DNA of 64,000 bases from Strongyloides papillosus. Lineage: Eukaryota > Nematoda > Chromadorea > Rhabditida > Strongyloididae. Positions 47,509 to 57,716 of the stretch are shown here, in pieces; the stretch's first letter is position 1, and the number at the start of each line of letters is the position of its first letter. Below the pieces are notes generated by a model. It had not been told where the DNA came from. It made no database searches and saw only the letters and a program-made list of their open reading frames with translations. Made by a program: the position numbers and the translations under genes. The stretch spans positions 4,340,001 through 4,404,000 of the forward strand of contig SRSI01000050.1 of assembly GCA_005656395.1 (NCBI GenBank). Direction: 5' to 3'.

Positions 47509-48451
47509 ATGGAAGACAATACAAATAATTTTGGTACCCGAGTAAAAGAGGTAGCTATTCGGATATGGAGTTACATATGTCATGTATTATATCTAATATT
47601 TTGCTGTCCTTTCTGTACAAAATCAAGAGACTTCAATAACACACAAAAAGTTGCTGATCTAGAGACAGGAAAAGGTGTTTTTTGTGAAAAAATAAACTTT
47701 TTCTTACATTTTAATTAAAATTAAAACATTTATCATATTTTAGATCGTAATTTTCCAATGTCAGGTAGTCAAAAAAAAACCAATGATAGTAGTGGAGGTG
47801 GATCCTCACAATTGTATAAAGTAATCATGGTCGGTAGTGGTGGTGTTGGAAAATCTGCATTAACGCTCCAATTTATGTATGAAGAATTTGTTGAAGAGTA
47901 CGAACCAACAAAAGCTGACTCATACAGAAAAAAAGTTGTCCTTGATGGTGAAGAATGTTCTATTGATATTCTTGATACAGCTGGACAAGAAGATTACTCA
48001 GCTATAAGAGATAATTATTATAGATCTGGTGAAGGTTTTGTTTGTGTTTTTTCTATTACTGATGCTGAGTCGTTTGATGCAACCAATGAATTTAGGTATA
48101 TCATACTACTTCTTATCAATATATTTTTTTTTATTTAGAGAACAAATACTTCGAGTAAAAAATTCTGATACTTCAATACCAATAATATTGGTTGGTAATA
48201 AGTCTGATCTTGATGAACAACGTGCTCTCCCATTACAGCAAATGCTACAAAGAGCTGAACAATGGAATGTTCCATATATAGAAACTTCTGCTAAAACAAG
48301 AACAAACGTTGACAAAGTCTTCTATGACTTGATGCGAGAGATTAAAAGACGAAAAGTTGGAACATTAAATGGAGCCGGTAATGGCTCTGAGGAAAATGGT
48401 GGTAAAAAGAAAGCTAATCGTGGACTAAAGAAAAGTTGTGATATTTTATAA
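47509..48451 (+). CDS. ral-1: RAL small GTPase with cysteine-containing N-terminal extension
   Basis: Exons 47509-47674, 47744-48095 and 48139-48451 (phases 1 and 2), 276 residues. From Met61 on it is a canonical RAL: P-loop GSGGVGKS (86-93), effector loop [12 protein letters not shown], switch [40 protein letters not shown], a basic tail and a CAAX end Cys-Asp-Ile-Leu (273-276) predicting geranylgeranylation. RAL acts downstream of Ras and RalGEF on the exocyst. The first exon adds 60 residues with a hydrophobic, cysteine-rich stretch ([15 protein letters not shown]; Cys24, 32, 33, 36) that could be palmitoylated or membrane-inserted. Met61 has its own suitable context, so a short form could also be made. 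The splice joining the extension is phase-correct. Confidence 0.92.
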
Positions 48452-49049
48452 AACTATTATTTTACTTTTCTTTAATTTTTATTATTAATTTAGAATTATG
48501 TGTAAATTAATCTCTCAACAGCACGATATATTTTAATTATTCACATCACCTACACATAATATTATTTCTTTTTGTTGTTTGCTTCAAATTTTATCTATTT
48601 AGCAACTAACTCTAATTTTATATATCTTATTAACTTTAATCATATTATTATTCAGTTGCCTTTGAATTAAAAAAAATAAGATAATAAAGACGATTTACTA
48701 ATATGTATAACTATATTAAAAACTAATAAAATTAGTTAATTAAAATTTATTTCATTTTTTACTAAATTTTTTTTTTATTTTGTGTAATGGTTAATTAAAT
48801 AAGTAATTAAATGGTCCATTAAATACAAACAATCATAAAATAAAATAATAATAATCAAAATAAGGGTAAAGAAAAAAATTTAATGAAAGACCTTTTTACA
48901 CAAAGGGATAGGTAATTATTACATATATATTTTTTTGCTAATATATACTAAGAGAGATCCATAAATTAATCTCGTAAAGGAGATCCCGCATCATCAAATC
49001 AGAAAGATTCTTTTTTACAATTGGTATTAATGAAAGGCCTCAGGTAGTG
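48452..49049. other. Intergenic region between convergent genes
   Basis: AT-rich spacer holding the 3' UTRs of ral-1 and the cyclin. No other feature was recognised. Confidence 0.5.
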
Positions 49050-50474
49050 TCATTTAGAATTGTGGTTCTTGGAAAAATCCTGGATGACTTTTATGGGAAC
49101 GTCATAGTCTAGAACACTGCAAAGATTGTCATCTTTGTATTTTCTTATTAAATAGTCACCAGGTTTACTTTGCACCCCAAGAAGATGAGGGTTTTCAGAA
49201 CGCTTCTTAAAATTCTTTATATCCATAGCGATAAAATACAATTTCTCCTTAAATTGGTGTCCATTTATCTCTGTTATCGTTCTCAAGTCTTCACACCATA
49301 TAGGATAATTCAATACAGCATTGGCATATGCTATACATGCTGCTGCTGTTTCAGCTCTATCACCCGATGACAAGAAATCATTTATCAAACACAAATCCAT
49401 AACCATTGATAATAACTGGCTGTATACTTCACCTCTTTTAATAAAGTTCTCAATAAAATCAACAAAAAAGTTAACTGTGGGTATGTTTATCGTAAAAGAT
49501 AATTTGTAGAAAATATTTCTTTCCATTTCAAAAAATTGCTCCTCAGTGAAAGCCCCATCACAAGCGTAGACAAAATCTCTTAGAAAAACTGCATCAACTT
49601 CGTGAAGTTTATTCGATATAAAAAGTGATGTCATTCCTACTAGTTGGTAGATTGACTTAGGACACTGATGTTTAGAAGTATATCTGTCCATTAATTCAAC
49701 ACCCGTATGAAGAGTTTGATTTGATAAATTAAATTCATTGGATATTTCAATCATAAATTCAACTAGAGTTGATCTGCATTCATTATTTAAATCTCTTTGA
49801 TGGTCAAGAAATCTATGGGGTAATGAAGTATTCCTTCCACGGTATCTTTCATACATCCAAATGTCTTTTTTAAATTCTTCGACTATTGTTACCTCTTCAG
49901 CAACACTAGGAAGGAATAAACCTGAAGGTTTAAGTATATCGTCTGGTGACGAATCCTCAAGAACAATCTCCTTATCCTTCTCCTCTTTTGCAGCTATACT
50001 ACTAACAGTGGTATCAAATCCATTATTTCCAAAAGAAATATCCATTGAAGAGAAGGAAGTCTTTGATGCATCCACACTTGAAAAAGAGACATCATTCTCA
50101 GAAATATAACCACTCGTATTGGTATTTTGTGAAGATAGCATTTGCAATTTGGAGGCTGCAGCCTTACTGTTCTCAGGGAATCCTAGTCTAGTCTCCTCAT
50201 CATCGAAATCATCACAATACGCTTCGAAGGACCTATTCATACTGCTCTTTGAAGGGATATGATTACAATTGTGTTGTGATAATCGTTTCAAAGGTTGTGA
50301 TTGTTGAGCTGGAACGTTATTAAATGACTGTCCTTTGTTAAGCTTAGAATCTTTGATCTCTCCCAAAACCTGACGAGGAATGTTGTTTAAAGTAGGTATT
50401 TTTATTAGTGAGGCATTTGTTAGTGAATGTTGCGTCGGCAGTTGATTACTGTGAGGTTTCTTCGTAAAATTCAT
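49050..50474 (-). CDS. Mitotic cyclin (A/B type)
   Basis: Single exon, 474 residues. A destruction box RQVLGEIKD sits at residues 34-42 (RxxLxxI), as expected for an APC/C substrate. The cyclin box begins about residue 210: [83 protein letters not shown] second cyclin fold follows ([20 protein letters not shown]). It should activate CDK1/CDK2 in S to M phase. The order and spacing resemble cyclin A/B. The MRAILVDWL hydrophobic-patch motif is altered (CRSTLVEFM), so exact subtype is open. A U-rich acceptor (TATTTTTAG, AG at 50483-50482) lies 7 bases before the ATG. Confidence 0.88.
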   Translation of the reverse strand: MNFTKKPHSNQLPTQHSLTNASLIKIPTLNNIPRQVLGEIKDSKLNKGQSFNNVPAQQSQPLKRLSQHNCNHIPSKSSMNRSFEAYCDDFDDEETRLGFPENSKAAASKLQMLSSQNTNTSGYISENDVSFSSVDASKTSFSSMDISFGNNGFDTTVSSIAAKEEKDKEIVLEDSSPDDILKPSGLFLPSVAEEVTIVEEFKKDIWMYERYRGRNTSLPHRFLDHQRDLNNECRSTLVEFMIEISNEFNLSNQTLHTGVELMDRYTSKHQCPKSIYQLVGMTSLFISNKLHEVDAVFLRDFVYACDGAFTEEQFFEMERNIFYKLSFTINIPTVNFFVDFIENFIKRGEVYSQLLSMVMDLCLINDFLSSGDRAETAAACIAYANAVLNYPIWCEDLRTITEINGHQFKEKLYFIAMDIKNFKKRSENPHLLGVQSKPGDYLIRKYKDDNLCSVLDYDVPIKVIQDFSKNHNSK

Positions 50475-51110
50475 CCTTAAACTAAAAATAGAATATAATT
50501 AGTATGGTGCTTGAGATCCCATGATTACTCTATACAACATAACACAAGTGTCAAAACGATTGTAAAAAAATATGGAATGAATAATTGTGATCACAAGCAT
50601 TTGATATAAAGTAATTAAAAGCTATTATAGCATAACTATGGAGGTACATTAGGAGGGGAGATATTTGCCGTGTTCATAAAACACTATATTGAAGGCGATT
50701 TTGTAAGGAGAGAGCGAGATATGTAGGCAGGAAGTATTGCTGTGTTATATGAACGAGTACGGTTGATGATGTTGTCCAATTTCGCGCCATTTTCAACTTA
50801 TTTTCATAAATAAAAGTCGCGCAGCCGCCCAAATCACCTAACCACTGAGTATTATATTTTACATATTATTTAATATGCCCCTTTTAACTCTATGTGCCAT
50901 GTGGTAAGGGGGAAAGGAGGAGAGATAAATCAAGTATTTTGTTAAATTTTCCTTTCGACTGATAGTTATGGCATAAAAAAGCTTTCAAAAAGTTGAAGTT
51001 AGATAAATAATGGGTCGAAACATGATATCCGAAAATTAGAAAACTTTTTAAAATGAAATTGTCGTTAAAAAACAACTACGAAATACCGAAAATGATGACA
51101 TTATAGCAAA
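50475..51110. other. Cyclin upstream region
   Basis: Non-coding DNA with GC-richer patches, including an E2F-like site and the sequence AGTCGCGCAGCCGCCC near 50815-50830. No gene recognised. Confidence 0.5.
50780..50788 (+). promoter_or_regulatory. E2F/DP-like site
   Basis: TTTCGCGCC, a full match to the E2F consensus TTTSSCGC, about 300 bp upstream of the cyclin start. CG-containing 8-mers are rare in DNA this AT-rich, so the match is more telling than usual. Cyclin A-type genes are classic E2F targets. Confidence 0.5.
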
Positions 51111-52029
51111 TTACAATATTACTTTGGGATGTCCTTGGTTAAGAGAGAGTTCTATACAAAATTCCAAAGGAACATCATAGTCAGGTAAGAAAAAAGCATG
51201 TACATATTTATTTAAATTCAAAAAATTAATGTACCATAGGTAGATTATGATTATATAATTTAAAAATTATTAGATTTAAATAGATAAGAGTAACCTTAGA
51301 TGGTGGTTTAAAAAAGATAATCAATCACGATCAGAGTATAGCTAATTATCTTTGAAATAATCACACAACCTTGTAAAATAACTATTTCCTCTTTAATGTA
51401 TATGAAAATTTAAGATAATTAATGTATAATATAATATTTCAAAGGTAATTTGTAACCGTTTAATATTTAAAAACGATAAATATTCCAACAAAGAAAAGGT
51501 AGGATTTTGGCGCGCTTATTAGTTGTGTTATGGTGAGATTGTTAATGTCCCTTCCATTAGAGATTACTTGTACAAATTAATAAATATATACTAAGTGTTC
51601 ATTTCACAGATATTGGCCAGTTAAATGGGAAAGAGTAACAATGATAAAACAATAACTATCTGTTCTGAGAAAATAACACATCCTCACGATGGAATGTCGA
51701 CTTACTTCTGAAAATCCTGTCAATTTATGAAGGAGATAAGAACACTGACTTTCTCCGGAGGCAACAATAATTAAGAGAAGAAATGTTTCCATCGATGTGT
51801 AACAAGTATAAATCACCCGAAGGAAACAAGTTATACAAAATGTAAACTGTTAGATTGGAGTATTTGTTATGACAGGCGATAGCTTCTTGTTGATAATCTT
51901 AAGTGATCACGTTCTTGTTGAAGATGAGAAAGGGGGAATGTTCGAACGTCAAGCAATTTGTCTCCCCGGAAGATAATTAAGAAAGAATTGTTCTTGATGG
52001 TAATTCATGTCAGAAATGTTGACGAAGTC
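51111..52029 (-). pseudogene. Relics of a second cyclin gene
   Basis: Two short minus-strand islands resemble the neighbouring cyclin in the right order. At 52029-51982 the 16 codons read DFVNISDMNYHQEQFF, against [16 protein letters not shown] in the intact gene. At 51182-51111 the text begins DYDVPLEF and ends in a stop after 23 codons, against a C-terminal DYDVPIKV in the intact gene. The sequence between has stops in all frames. A decayed tandem duplicate is the simplest reading, but the islands are short and could be chance. Confidence 0.35.
51505..51514 (+). promoter_or_regulatory. Second E2F/DP-like site
   Basis: TTTTGGCGCG matches TTTSSCGC on the plus strand, about 1 kb upstream of the cyclin start and 1 kb upstream of the TFIIS-like gene. 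Confidence 0.35.
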
Positions 52030-52539
52030 AATGTGTCGCGTATGGATGATGTCTGTCAAATCAACTCTGCTGGTAAATTGTAAAAGTGTCTCTCGGTATG
52101 TTTTTAACGATTATCTTTTTTGTGATTAATAAAATGACCCAAAACAAATGCCCAATATCCAATGAAAACAGTAGGTGTAAAGGCGTTTAGTTAACCCATG
52201 TGACAAGAAACATTATCATAGTAAACATCATAAAATACTACCAATATTTTGAGTAGAGCACTTATTAATGACCTGTCCCCTGTTTAGTGATAGTGCAAAT
52301 CAAATAGTACATCATTTTAGCAACAAAATCCCATTAAATGTACCCGTATTTTCACTATTTTTACAAAACCACCATACACTTTAGGAATTAATTCGTGATC
52401 CTGAAACGATTTTTTAAAAGTAGCAATCTTAAACTAAAGTTAAAATATTATATCGAGTCGTCGCATTTTTCTACTTATCACTTTTAAAGATTTCTTTACC
52501 AATTATTGTAACTATAAACGACATTTTTCAGATATAAAG
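52030..52539. other. Upstream region of the TFIIS-like gene
   Basis: Non-coding. A U-rich acceptor (ACATTTTTCAG, AG at 52530-52531) lies 8 bases before the ATG of the next gene and probably receives the spliced leader. Confidence 0.45.
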
Positions 52540-54933
52540 ATGCCTAAGAAAAAAAGTGAGACAAAGAGAAAAACTGCAACGCTTAAAGAAATACCAAAAT
52601 TACTACCACTACAGAAAGATAGGGAGGATGTCGATAGTATGTATTCACTGATAAGATCGTTCGTTGAGGATTACAATATTAACGGTCTACAGGAAAGGAA
52701 GATCTTAAAATTTGGTTTGGATTTTATGGACAAAGAAGACATCCAAGCATTCTCACTCATTGATTGTCCTTTTTTACTTTTTGCATACAAAATAATGAAT
52801 GAATGTGTCGTTTTTAGTGACATAACACATTTAATGGCAGTACTAATATTCAAGAAAGCAGTATGTATTGTATTTAAATTGGATTACAACCTCAAGAGAC
52901 AAAATGTTAAAAAGAAGGGAGACATTACCAACGAACTCCAACTCAGATTTTCGTCTTGCGGTTTTGAATTCTCACAATTAGATATGAAAAGTATAACTGA
53001 GGAATTCAATGAAAAATTCAAGAGCGATAGAGATGTTCTTGAGAATGTAAAGGAAATTATTTCACAAGGCAACTTCGACGAACCATCTGATGTTGTCACT
53101 AATTTTGAGGAGGACGTGGAACCAATTAATATTACTGATTATAGTGTCTCCAATGATCTTGATGCTACAATCGCAGTTTTTATGAATGAAGGAGAGGATT
53201 CCATTAACAATATAGCATCTAGTGTTTATGATTTTGGCACAAATGATGAACATGAACCATTAGAAAACTATACTTATGAAGGGATGTTGGATACTTCGTT
53301 TGAGAAAGAATCTGAATCACTTGAAATAGGCCTTAACACGCTTGGAAAAGATTCTACTTCACCTGGAAAAAAATCTAATTCATCTGAAAAAGATCATAAT
53401 TCATCTGAGGAAGACACTGATACGGGAGATGAATATTACGTTGACAGCGATATTGTCAGCTTAGATGGGCAGGATCCTGCAAATTTTTTCGACTTTGCTG
53501 ATATTGTGAATTCCTACAAGAATGGAGATTCTAAAGAACCAATTTCCCCAAAATATTCTGATCCGTTATCTATTGATGACTCAGAAGACGATGATGGTAA
53601 TAATTTCCGCCCAACAACACCTGGGTATGTACCAGTTCCCGAATCGGACACAGAGGATATGGATGAAAATTCTAGCGAGGGAATGACAAGTGAAACTGCT
53701 TCGAATCAAGAATGTGCCAATGAAATTCAGGAGTTAAGTGCCGAACCTTGCGTATTTGGGAGTCCTTCTTTGGAAAATGGCATTAATGAAGAGATGGGCG
53801 ATGACCATGTAAGTAATGGTTTGGAAGTTATGGATACAACGCCTGAAAGTCCCTTAGAACAGAATGGTATGGAAATTATGGATACAACGCCTGGAAATCT
53901 TTTAGAACATAATGATTTAGAAGTTATGGACACAATGCCTGGAAAACCTACAGAACATAAGGATTTAGAAACTATGGACACAATACCTGAAAATGCTTTG
54001 GAACATAATGGTTTAGAAACTACGGACACAATGCCTGAAAATGCTTTGGAAAAAAATGCTTCAGAAGTTATGGATATAGTGTCTGAAAATCCTATAGAAC
54101 ATAATGGTTTAGAAGTTATGGATACAGTACCTGGAAATGCTTTGGAACAAAATGCTTCAGAAGTTATGGATATAGTGTCTGAAAAACCTATAGAACATAG
54201 TGGTTCAGGAGTTGTGGATATAGTACCTGAAAATCCCACAGAACATAATGGATCAAAAGTTATGGATATAGTGCCTGAAGATCCTACGGAACAGGACGGT
54301 TCAGAAGTTGTGGATATAGTACCTGAGGATCCTATAGGACATAATAGTTCAGAAATTGTGGATACAATGCCTGAAAATCCTTTAGAAGAAAGTGATGACG
54401 ACTCTGAAATAGTCTTTGAAAATGTAGTTGCTTATACAGCAGCTGATTATTCAGGAGATGAAGGTTTTCCAGAGTTGGTAGATATACAAAACCAGGAGTA
54501 TGCTACCACCTTGAAAACAAAAGTTTTCAAATCGCTCAACGAAAAGTTTGAATTATCAGGTTATCAGAAAGCACGTTTAGACCAATATTTGACATCATAT
54601 GTTAAGTATCTATTAAAGAATAAGTTGCGTGAAGGAATGTCCTACGATGATTCAAAAAAATACACCAAAGAAATGATTTACAAATTTACTTCTTTTGCAA
54701 CCTTTAAAGTTTCCGATGCTGGTTCATTATTGTGGCAAATGGTTGAAGGTACTGTTAGTGCAAAGGAATTGTCAAGATATACTAAGGATGACTTTATAAG
54801 TAGGAAACATGTAGATTCAACTAGTGGGACTCCTGGTTTGGATACACAAGATGATGAAGACGTTTTTGTGTATCCTTGTAAAAAATGCAGTACGTACCAT
54901 ACAAGAACTAATACCTGTCGACAACAGGATTAA
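52540..54933 (+). CDS. Divergent TFIIS-central-domain protein with acidic tandem repeats
   Basis: Single exon, 797 residues. A basic N-terminus (PKKKSETKRKTATLK) leads into a helical region (about 20-160). Residues 180-430 are very acidic and Ser-rich. Residues 435-610 are eleven exact-length 16-residue repeats of the type PENPIEHNGLEVMDTV. Residues about 655-760 resemble the TFIIS central domain (TFIIS_M): TLKTKVFKSLNEKF, KARLDQYL, and especially LLWQMVEGTVSAKELSRYTK, which fits the LRRNVLNGTISPDLIARMT pattern of TFIIS. The C-terminus, FVYPCKKCSTYHTRTNTC, looks like only the first half of a TFIIS zinc ribbon: the RSADE catalytic loop and second CxxC are missing. It probably works with RNA polymerase II or chromatin rather than in transcript cleavage. 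Family assignment is by motif only. Confidence 0.7.
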   Translation: MPKKKSETKRKTATLKEIPKLLPLQKDREDVDSMYSLIRSFVEDYNINGLQERKILKFGLDFMDKEDIQAFSLIDCPFLLFAYKIMNECVVFSDITHLMAVLIFKKAVCIVFKLDYNLKRQNVKKKGDITNELQLRFSSCGFEFSQLDMKSITEEFNEKFKSDRDVLENVKEIISQGNFDEPSDVVTNFEEDVEPINITDYSVSNDLDATIAVFMNEGEDSINNIASSVYDFGTNDEHEPLENYTYEGMLDTSFEKESESLEIGLNTLGKDSTSPGKKSNSSEKDHNSSEEDTDTGDEYYVDSDIVSLDGQDPANFFDFADIVNSYKNGDSKEPISPKYSDPLSIDDSEDDDGNNFRPTTPGYVPVPESDTEDMDENSSEGMTSETASNQECANEIQELSAEPCVFGSPSLENGINEEMGDDHVSNGLEVMDTTPESPLEQNGMEIMDTTPGNLLEHNDLEVMDTMPGKPTEHKDLETMDTIPENALEHNGLETTDTMPENALEKNASEVMDIVSENPIEHNGLEVMDTVPGNALEQNASEVMDIVSEKPIEHSGSGVVDIVPENPTEHNGSKVMDIVPEDPTEQDGSEVVDIVPEDPIGHNSSEIVDTMPENPLEESDDDSEIVFENVVAYTAADYSGDEGFPELVDIQNQEYATTLKTKVFKSLNEKFELSGYQKARLDQYLTSYVKYLLKNKLREGMSYDDSKKYTKEMIYKFTSFATFKVSDAGSLLWQMVEGTVSAKELSRYTKDDFISRKHVDSTSGTPGLDTQDDEDVFVYPCKKCSTYHTRTNTCRQQD
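53842..54369 (+). repeat. Eleven tandem 48-bp coding repeats
   Basis: Exactly eleven units of 48 bp (528 bp) encode 16-residue repeats starting Pro/Ser-Glu/Gly and ending MDTV-like. Partial units flank both ends. Two sub-types alternate in part (HNGLEVMDT and NASEVMDIV), suggesting growth by duplication of pairs. Confidence 0.95.
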
Positions 54934-55780
54934 TGATAGCTATTTATTTATCTCTTGTTGCCGAATAATTTTTTATACCTGTATATTTCTAGATAGTTGT
55001 ATAACTATGTATATTTCTGTGTATTTTTAGTATATAGGTCTCTAGTATTTATTGTACTTAATATTTCCGTGGAAAATAAGTTTAATATAATCATTTCTAT
55101 TGTTTTTTATCTGTTAATAAATTGTACATACAGTTTTGATGTATCATGAAAATGTAAAGTTTAATATTTGGTAACGAAAGAAGTTGCTTATATTTAAAAT
55201 AGATATAATTCCAAAAATTAATGAAAGACAAGTGACATATTTGGTAATTATTAATTACTTATATTAGTATGAAAATTTATTTTTTTACTATCTTCTAAAA
55301 AATTTAAATAAATGTTATTTTTACTTGTTTAATCTTTAGTATATATAATCTGAATATACTAAAAGATTATCAATTGTTAATTAAAGTAAATTGTAAAGTA
55401 TCAAAAGCTGATAGTTTATCTCAAATAAAAGATAGTATGTAACTTTACGATAGGTGATTTATGCAACCTACCTTTATGGACGCTTTGGTATTTAAACTCT
55501 TATCGACAATTTATTGAAAAAGAGCTTTTTAACGTAACGTGGATAGAAGTAGATGGGTTTTAGTATGTACATAAGACTGTGCTTAAAATATGATAGCATA
55601 ATCATTCACTCGAAACAGGCGTTTTAATTTTTTTTAGAATGTCAATTCCACATGTGATTCTTTTGTTTTATATTAATTTTTTTTCCATTAATGTTCCTAA
55701 TAAAATTTTATGACTCCATTAATATTGATTATTTAAATAAAATACATTAATTAATTGTTAAAATTTTAGGTGCGGAAAGG
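54934..55780. other. Intergenic region
   Basis: AT-rich, no gene recognised. A U-rich acceptor (AAAATTTTAG, AG at 55768-55769) lies 11 bases before the mccc-2 ATG. Confidence 0.5.
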
Positions 55781-57472
55781 ATGAAGCAAGTTTCACTTTT
55801 AAGGAGTTACGTGAGAGGATTACAAACATCTTCCTCATTGTTTGTATCAAAAGGTCAAAAATGGGCTCCAATCAAATCTGAGATAGATGATTCTTCAGAA
55901 GATTTTATTCAAAATTATAAGGATATGGAAAAAGTTGTCGATGATCTTAAGAAAACAGTTGCCAAACATGTCCAAGGAGGTGATCCAAAGGCTATCGAAA
56001 AACACAAAAAAAGAGGAAAGCTAACAGCCAGAGAAAGAATAGAGTACCTCCTAGATGCAGGAACATCATTTATGGAAGTTGGTCAATTAGCTGGACATGA
56101 ACTGTACGGAAAAGAAGAAGTCCCATCCGGCAGTATAGTAACTGGTGTAGGTAGTGTTTCTGGAAGATTATGTGCAATAGCAGCAAATGATGCAACAGTC
56201 AAAGGAGGATCCTACTATCCAATAACTGTTAAAAAACATTTACGTGCTCAAGAGATAGCCAGAGAAAATAAGTTACCTTGTATTTATTTAGTTGATTCAG
56301 GTGGTGCAAATCTTCCAAGACAAGCTAATATCTTTGCTGATAGAGATCATTTTGGTAGAATTTTCTATAACCAAGCTACATTATCTGCTCAAGGTATCCC
56401 ACAAATAGCTGTAGTTATGGGATCATGTACAGCTGGTGGAGCTTACGTTCCAGCTATGGCAGATCAAGCAATTATTGTTAGAAAAAATGGAACAGTATTC
56501 TTGGGTGGACCACCACTAGTTAAAGCAGCTACCGGTGAAGTTATATCAGCTGAAGATCTTGGTGGTGCTGATCTCCATTGTGGTACAAGTGGTGTAACAG
56601 ATTACTACGCCTACAATGATGAACATGCTTTAACAATGGCAAGGAATATTGTCGCAGGACTTCCAGAACAGAATAGTTCAATTAAAATAAGCGAAGAAGT
56701 CGAGGAACCATTGTATCCATCTGATGAATTATATGGTATTGTTGGCACAAATCTGAAGAAAACTTATGACGTAAGACAGGTAATTGCTCGTATCGTTGAT
56801 GGATCACGTTTTGATGAATTCAAAAAGATGTTTGGTGATACATTAGTAACAGGATTTGCAAGAATCTTCGGCGTACCAGTCGGTATAATAGGTAATAATG
56901 GAGTTCTTTTTAGTGAATCTGCTCAAAAAGGTTCCCATTTTATTCAATTATGCTGCCAAAGGAAGATACCACTACTGTTTCTACAAAATATTACTGGTTT
57001 CATGGTCGGCAGAGAGGCTGAAGCTTCTGGTATAGCTAAGCATGGTGCAAAGATGGTTACAGCAGTTGCTTGTGCTAATGTTCCCAAGATTACTGTCGTA
57101 ATTGGAGGATCTTACGGAGCCGGTAACTATGGTATGTGTGGAAGGGCCTACTCACCTAGATTCATGTATATGTGGCCAAATTCAAGAATATCTGTTATGG
57201 GTGGAGAACAAGCTGCTAATGTTTTAGCTCAAATACAAAGAGATCGTGCAGAAAGTACTGGAAGCCCCTGGACAGAAGAGATGGAGAATAAATTGAAACA
57301 ACCCATTATTGAAACTTTCGAAAAAGAAGGACACCCATACTTCTCATCAGGACATTTATGGGATGACGGAATAATTGACCCTAAAGATACAAGAAAAGTT
57401 GTTGGCATGGCTTTGAAGGTGTCCCTAAATGCTCCAATTCCTGAACCTCGATTCGGTGTATTTAGAATGTAG
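55781..57472 (+). CDS. mccc-2: Methylcrotonoyl-CoA carboxylase beta subunit
   Basis: Single exon, 563 residues, the normal MCCC2 length. The N-terminus ([20 protein letters not shown]) is a mitochondrial presequence. The carboxyltransferase domain shows [105 protein letters not shown] and [13 protein letters not shown]. With the biotin-bearing alpha subunit it carboxylates 3-methylcrotonyl-CoA in leucine breakdown in the mitochondrial matrix. [11 protein letters not shown] and [12 protein letters not shown] separate it from propionyl-CoA carboxylase beta. It lies 244 bp upstream of mrpl-44 on the same strand. Confidence 0.96.
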   Translation: MKQVSLLRSYVRGLQTSSSLFVSKGQKWAPIKSEIDDSSEDFIQNYKDMEKVVDDLKKTVAKHVQGGDPKAIEKHKKRGKLTARERIEYLLDAGTSFMEVGQLAGHELYGKEEVPSGSIVTGVGSVSGRLCAIAANDATVKGGSYYPITVKKHLRAQEIARENKLPCIYLVDSGGANLPRQANIFADRDHFGRIFYNQATLSAQGIPQIAVVMGSCTAGGAYVPAMADQAIIVRKNGTVFLGGPPLVKAATGEVISAEDLGGADLHCGTSGVTDYYAYNDEHALTMARNIVAGLPEQNSSIKISEEVEEPLYPSDELYGIVGTNLKKTYDVRQVIARIVDGSRFDEFKKMFGDTLVTGFARIFGVPVGIIGNNGVLFSESAQKGSHFIQLCCQRKIPLLFLQNITGFMVGREAEASGIAKHGAKMVTAVACANVPKITVVIGGSYGAGNYGMCGRAYSPRFMYMWPNSRISVMGGEQAANVLAQIQRDRAESTGSPWTEEMENKLKQPIIETFEKEGHPYFSSGHLWDDGIIDPKDTRKVVGMALKVSLNAPIPEPRFGVFRM

Positions 57473-57710
57473 AAAATTAACAGTAGATTCACATTACGCT
57501 TAACTATAACTTATACTAAATGTTTTCATAAATAATAAAATTTTATGTGCACTTTTTCTTAAGATAATTGGTCAAAAGTTGTTTCTATTCTTGAGTTTAA
57601 CTTTCATTGTTGTCCTATAACGCTATACTTGATCTACATTGGAAAGGTGTATATTCATTCTTGAAAATTTAACTTTCCCTGTAATTATCATATTACCATA
57701 TCCCATCTTT

Positions 57711-57712
57711 AG
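57711..57712 (+). promoter_or_regulatory. Probable trans-splice acceptor
   Basis: CCCATCTTTAG with the AG four bases before the mrpl-44 ATG and 239 bp after the mccc-2 stop. Fits a downstream operon gene receiving a spliced leader. Confidence 0.45.
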
Positions 57713-57716
57713 GATC

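Noticed and set aside
50815..50860. tRNA-like text (CTCAGTGGTTAGG on the minus strand) near the cyclin promoter
   Set aside because: No B box at the required distance and no cloverleaf pairing, so not called a tRNA or SINE.
53727..54239. 170-residue minus-strand repeat frame
   Set aside because: Antisense reading of the 48-bp repeats in the TFIIS-like gene; no independent support.
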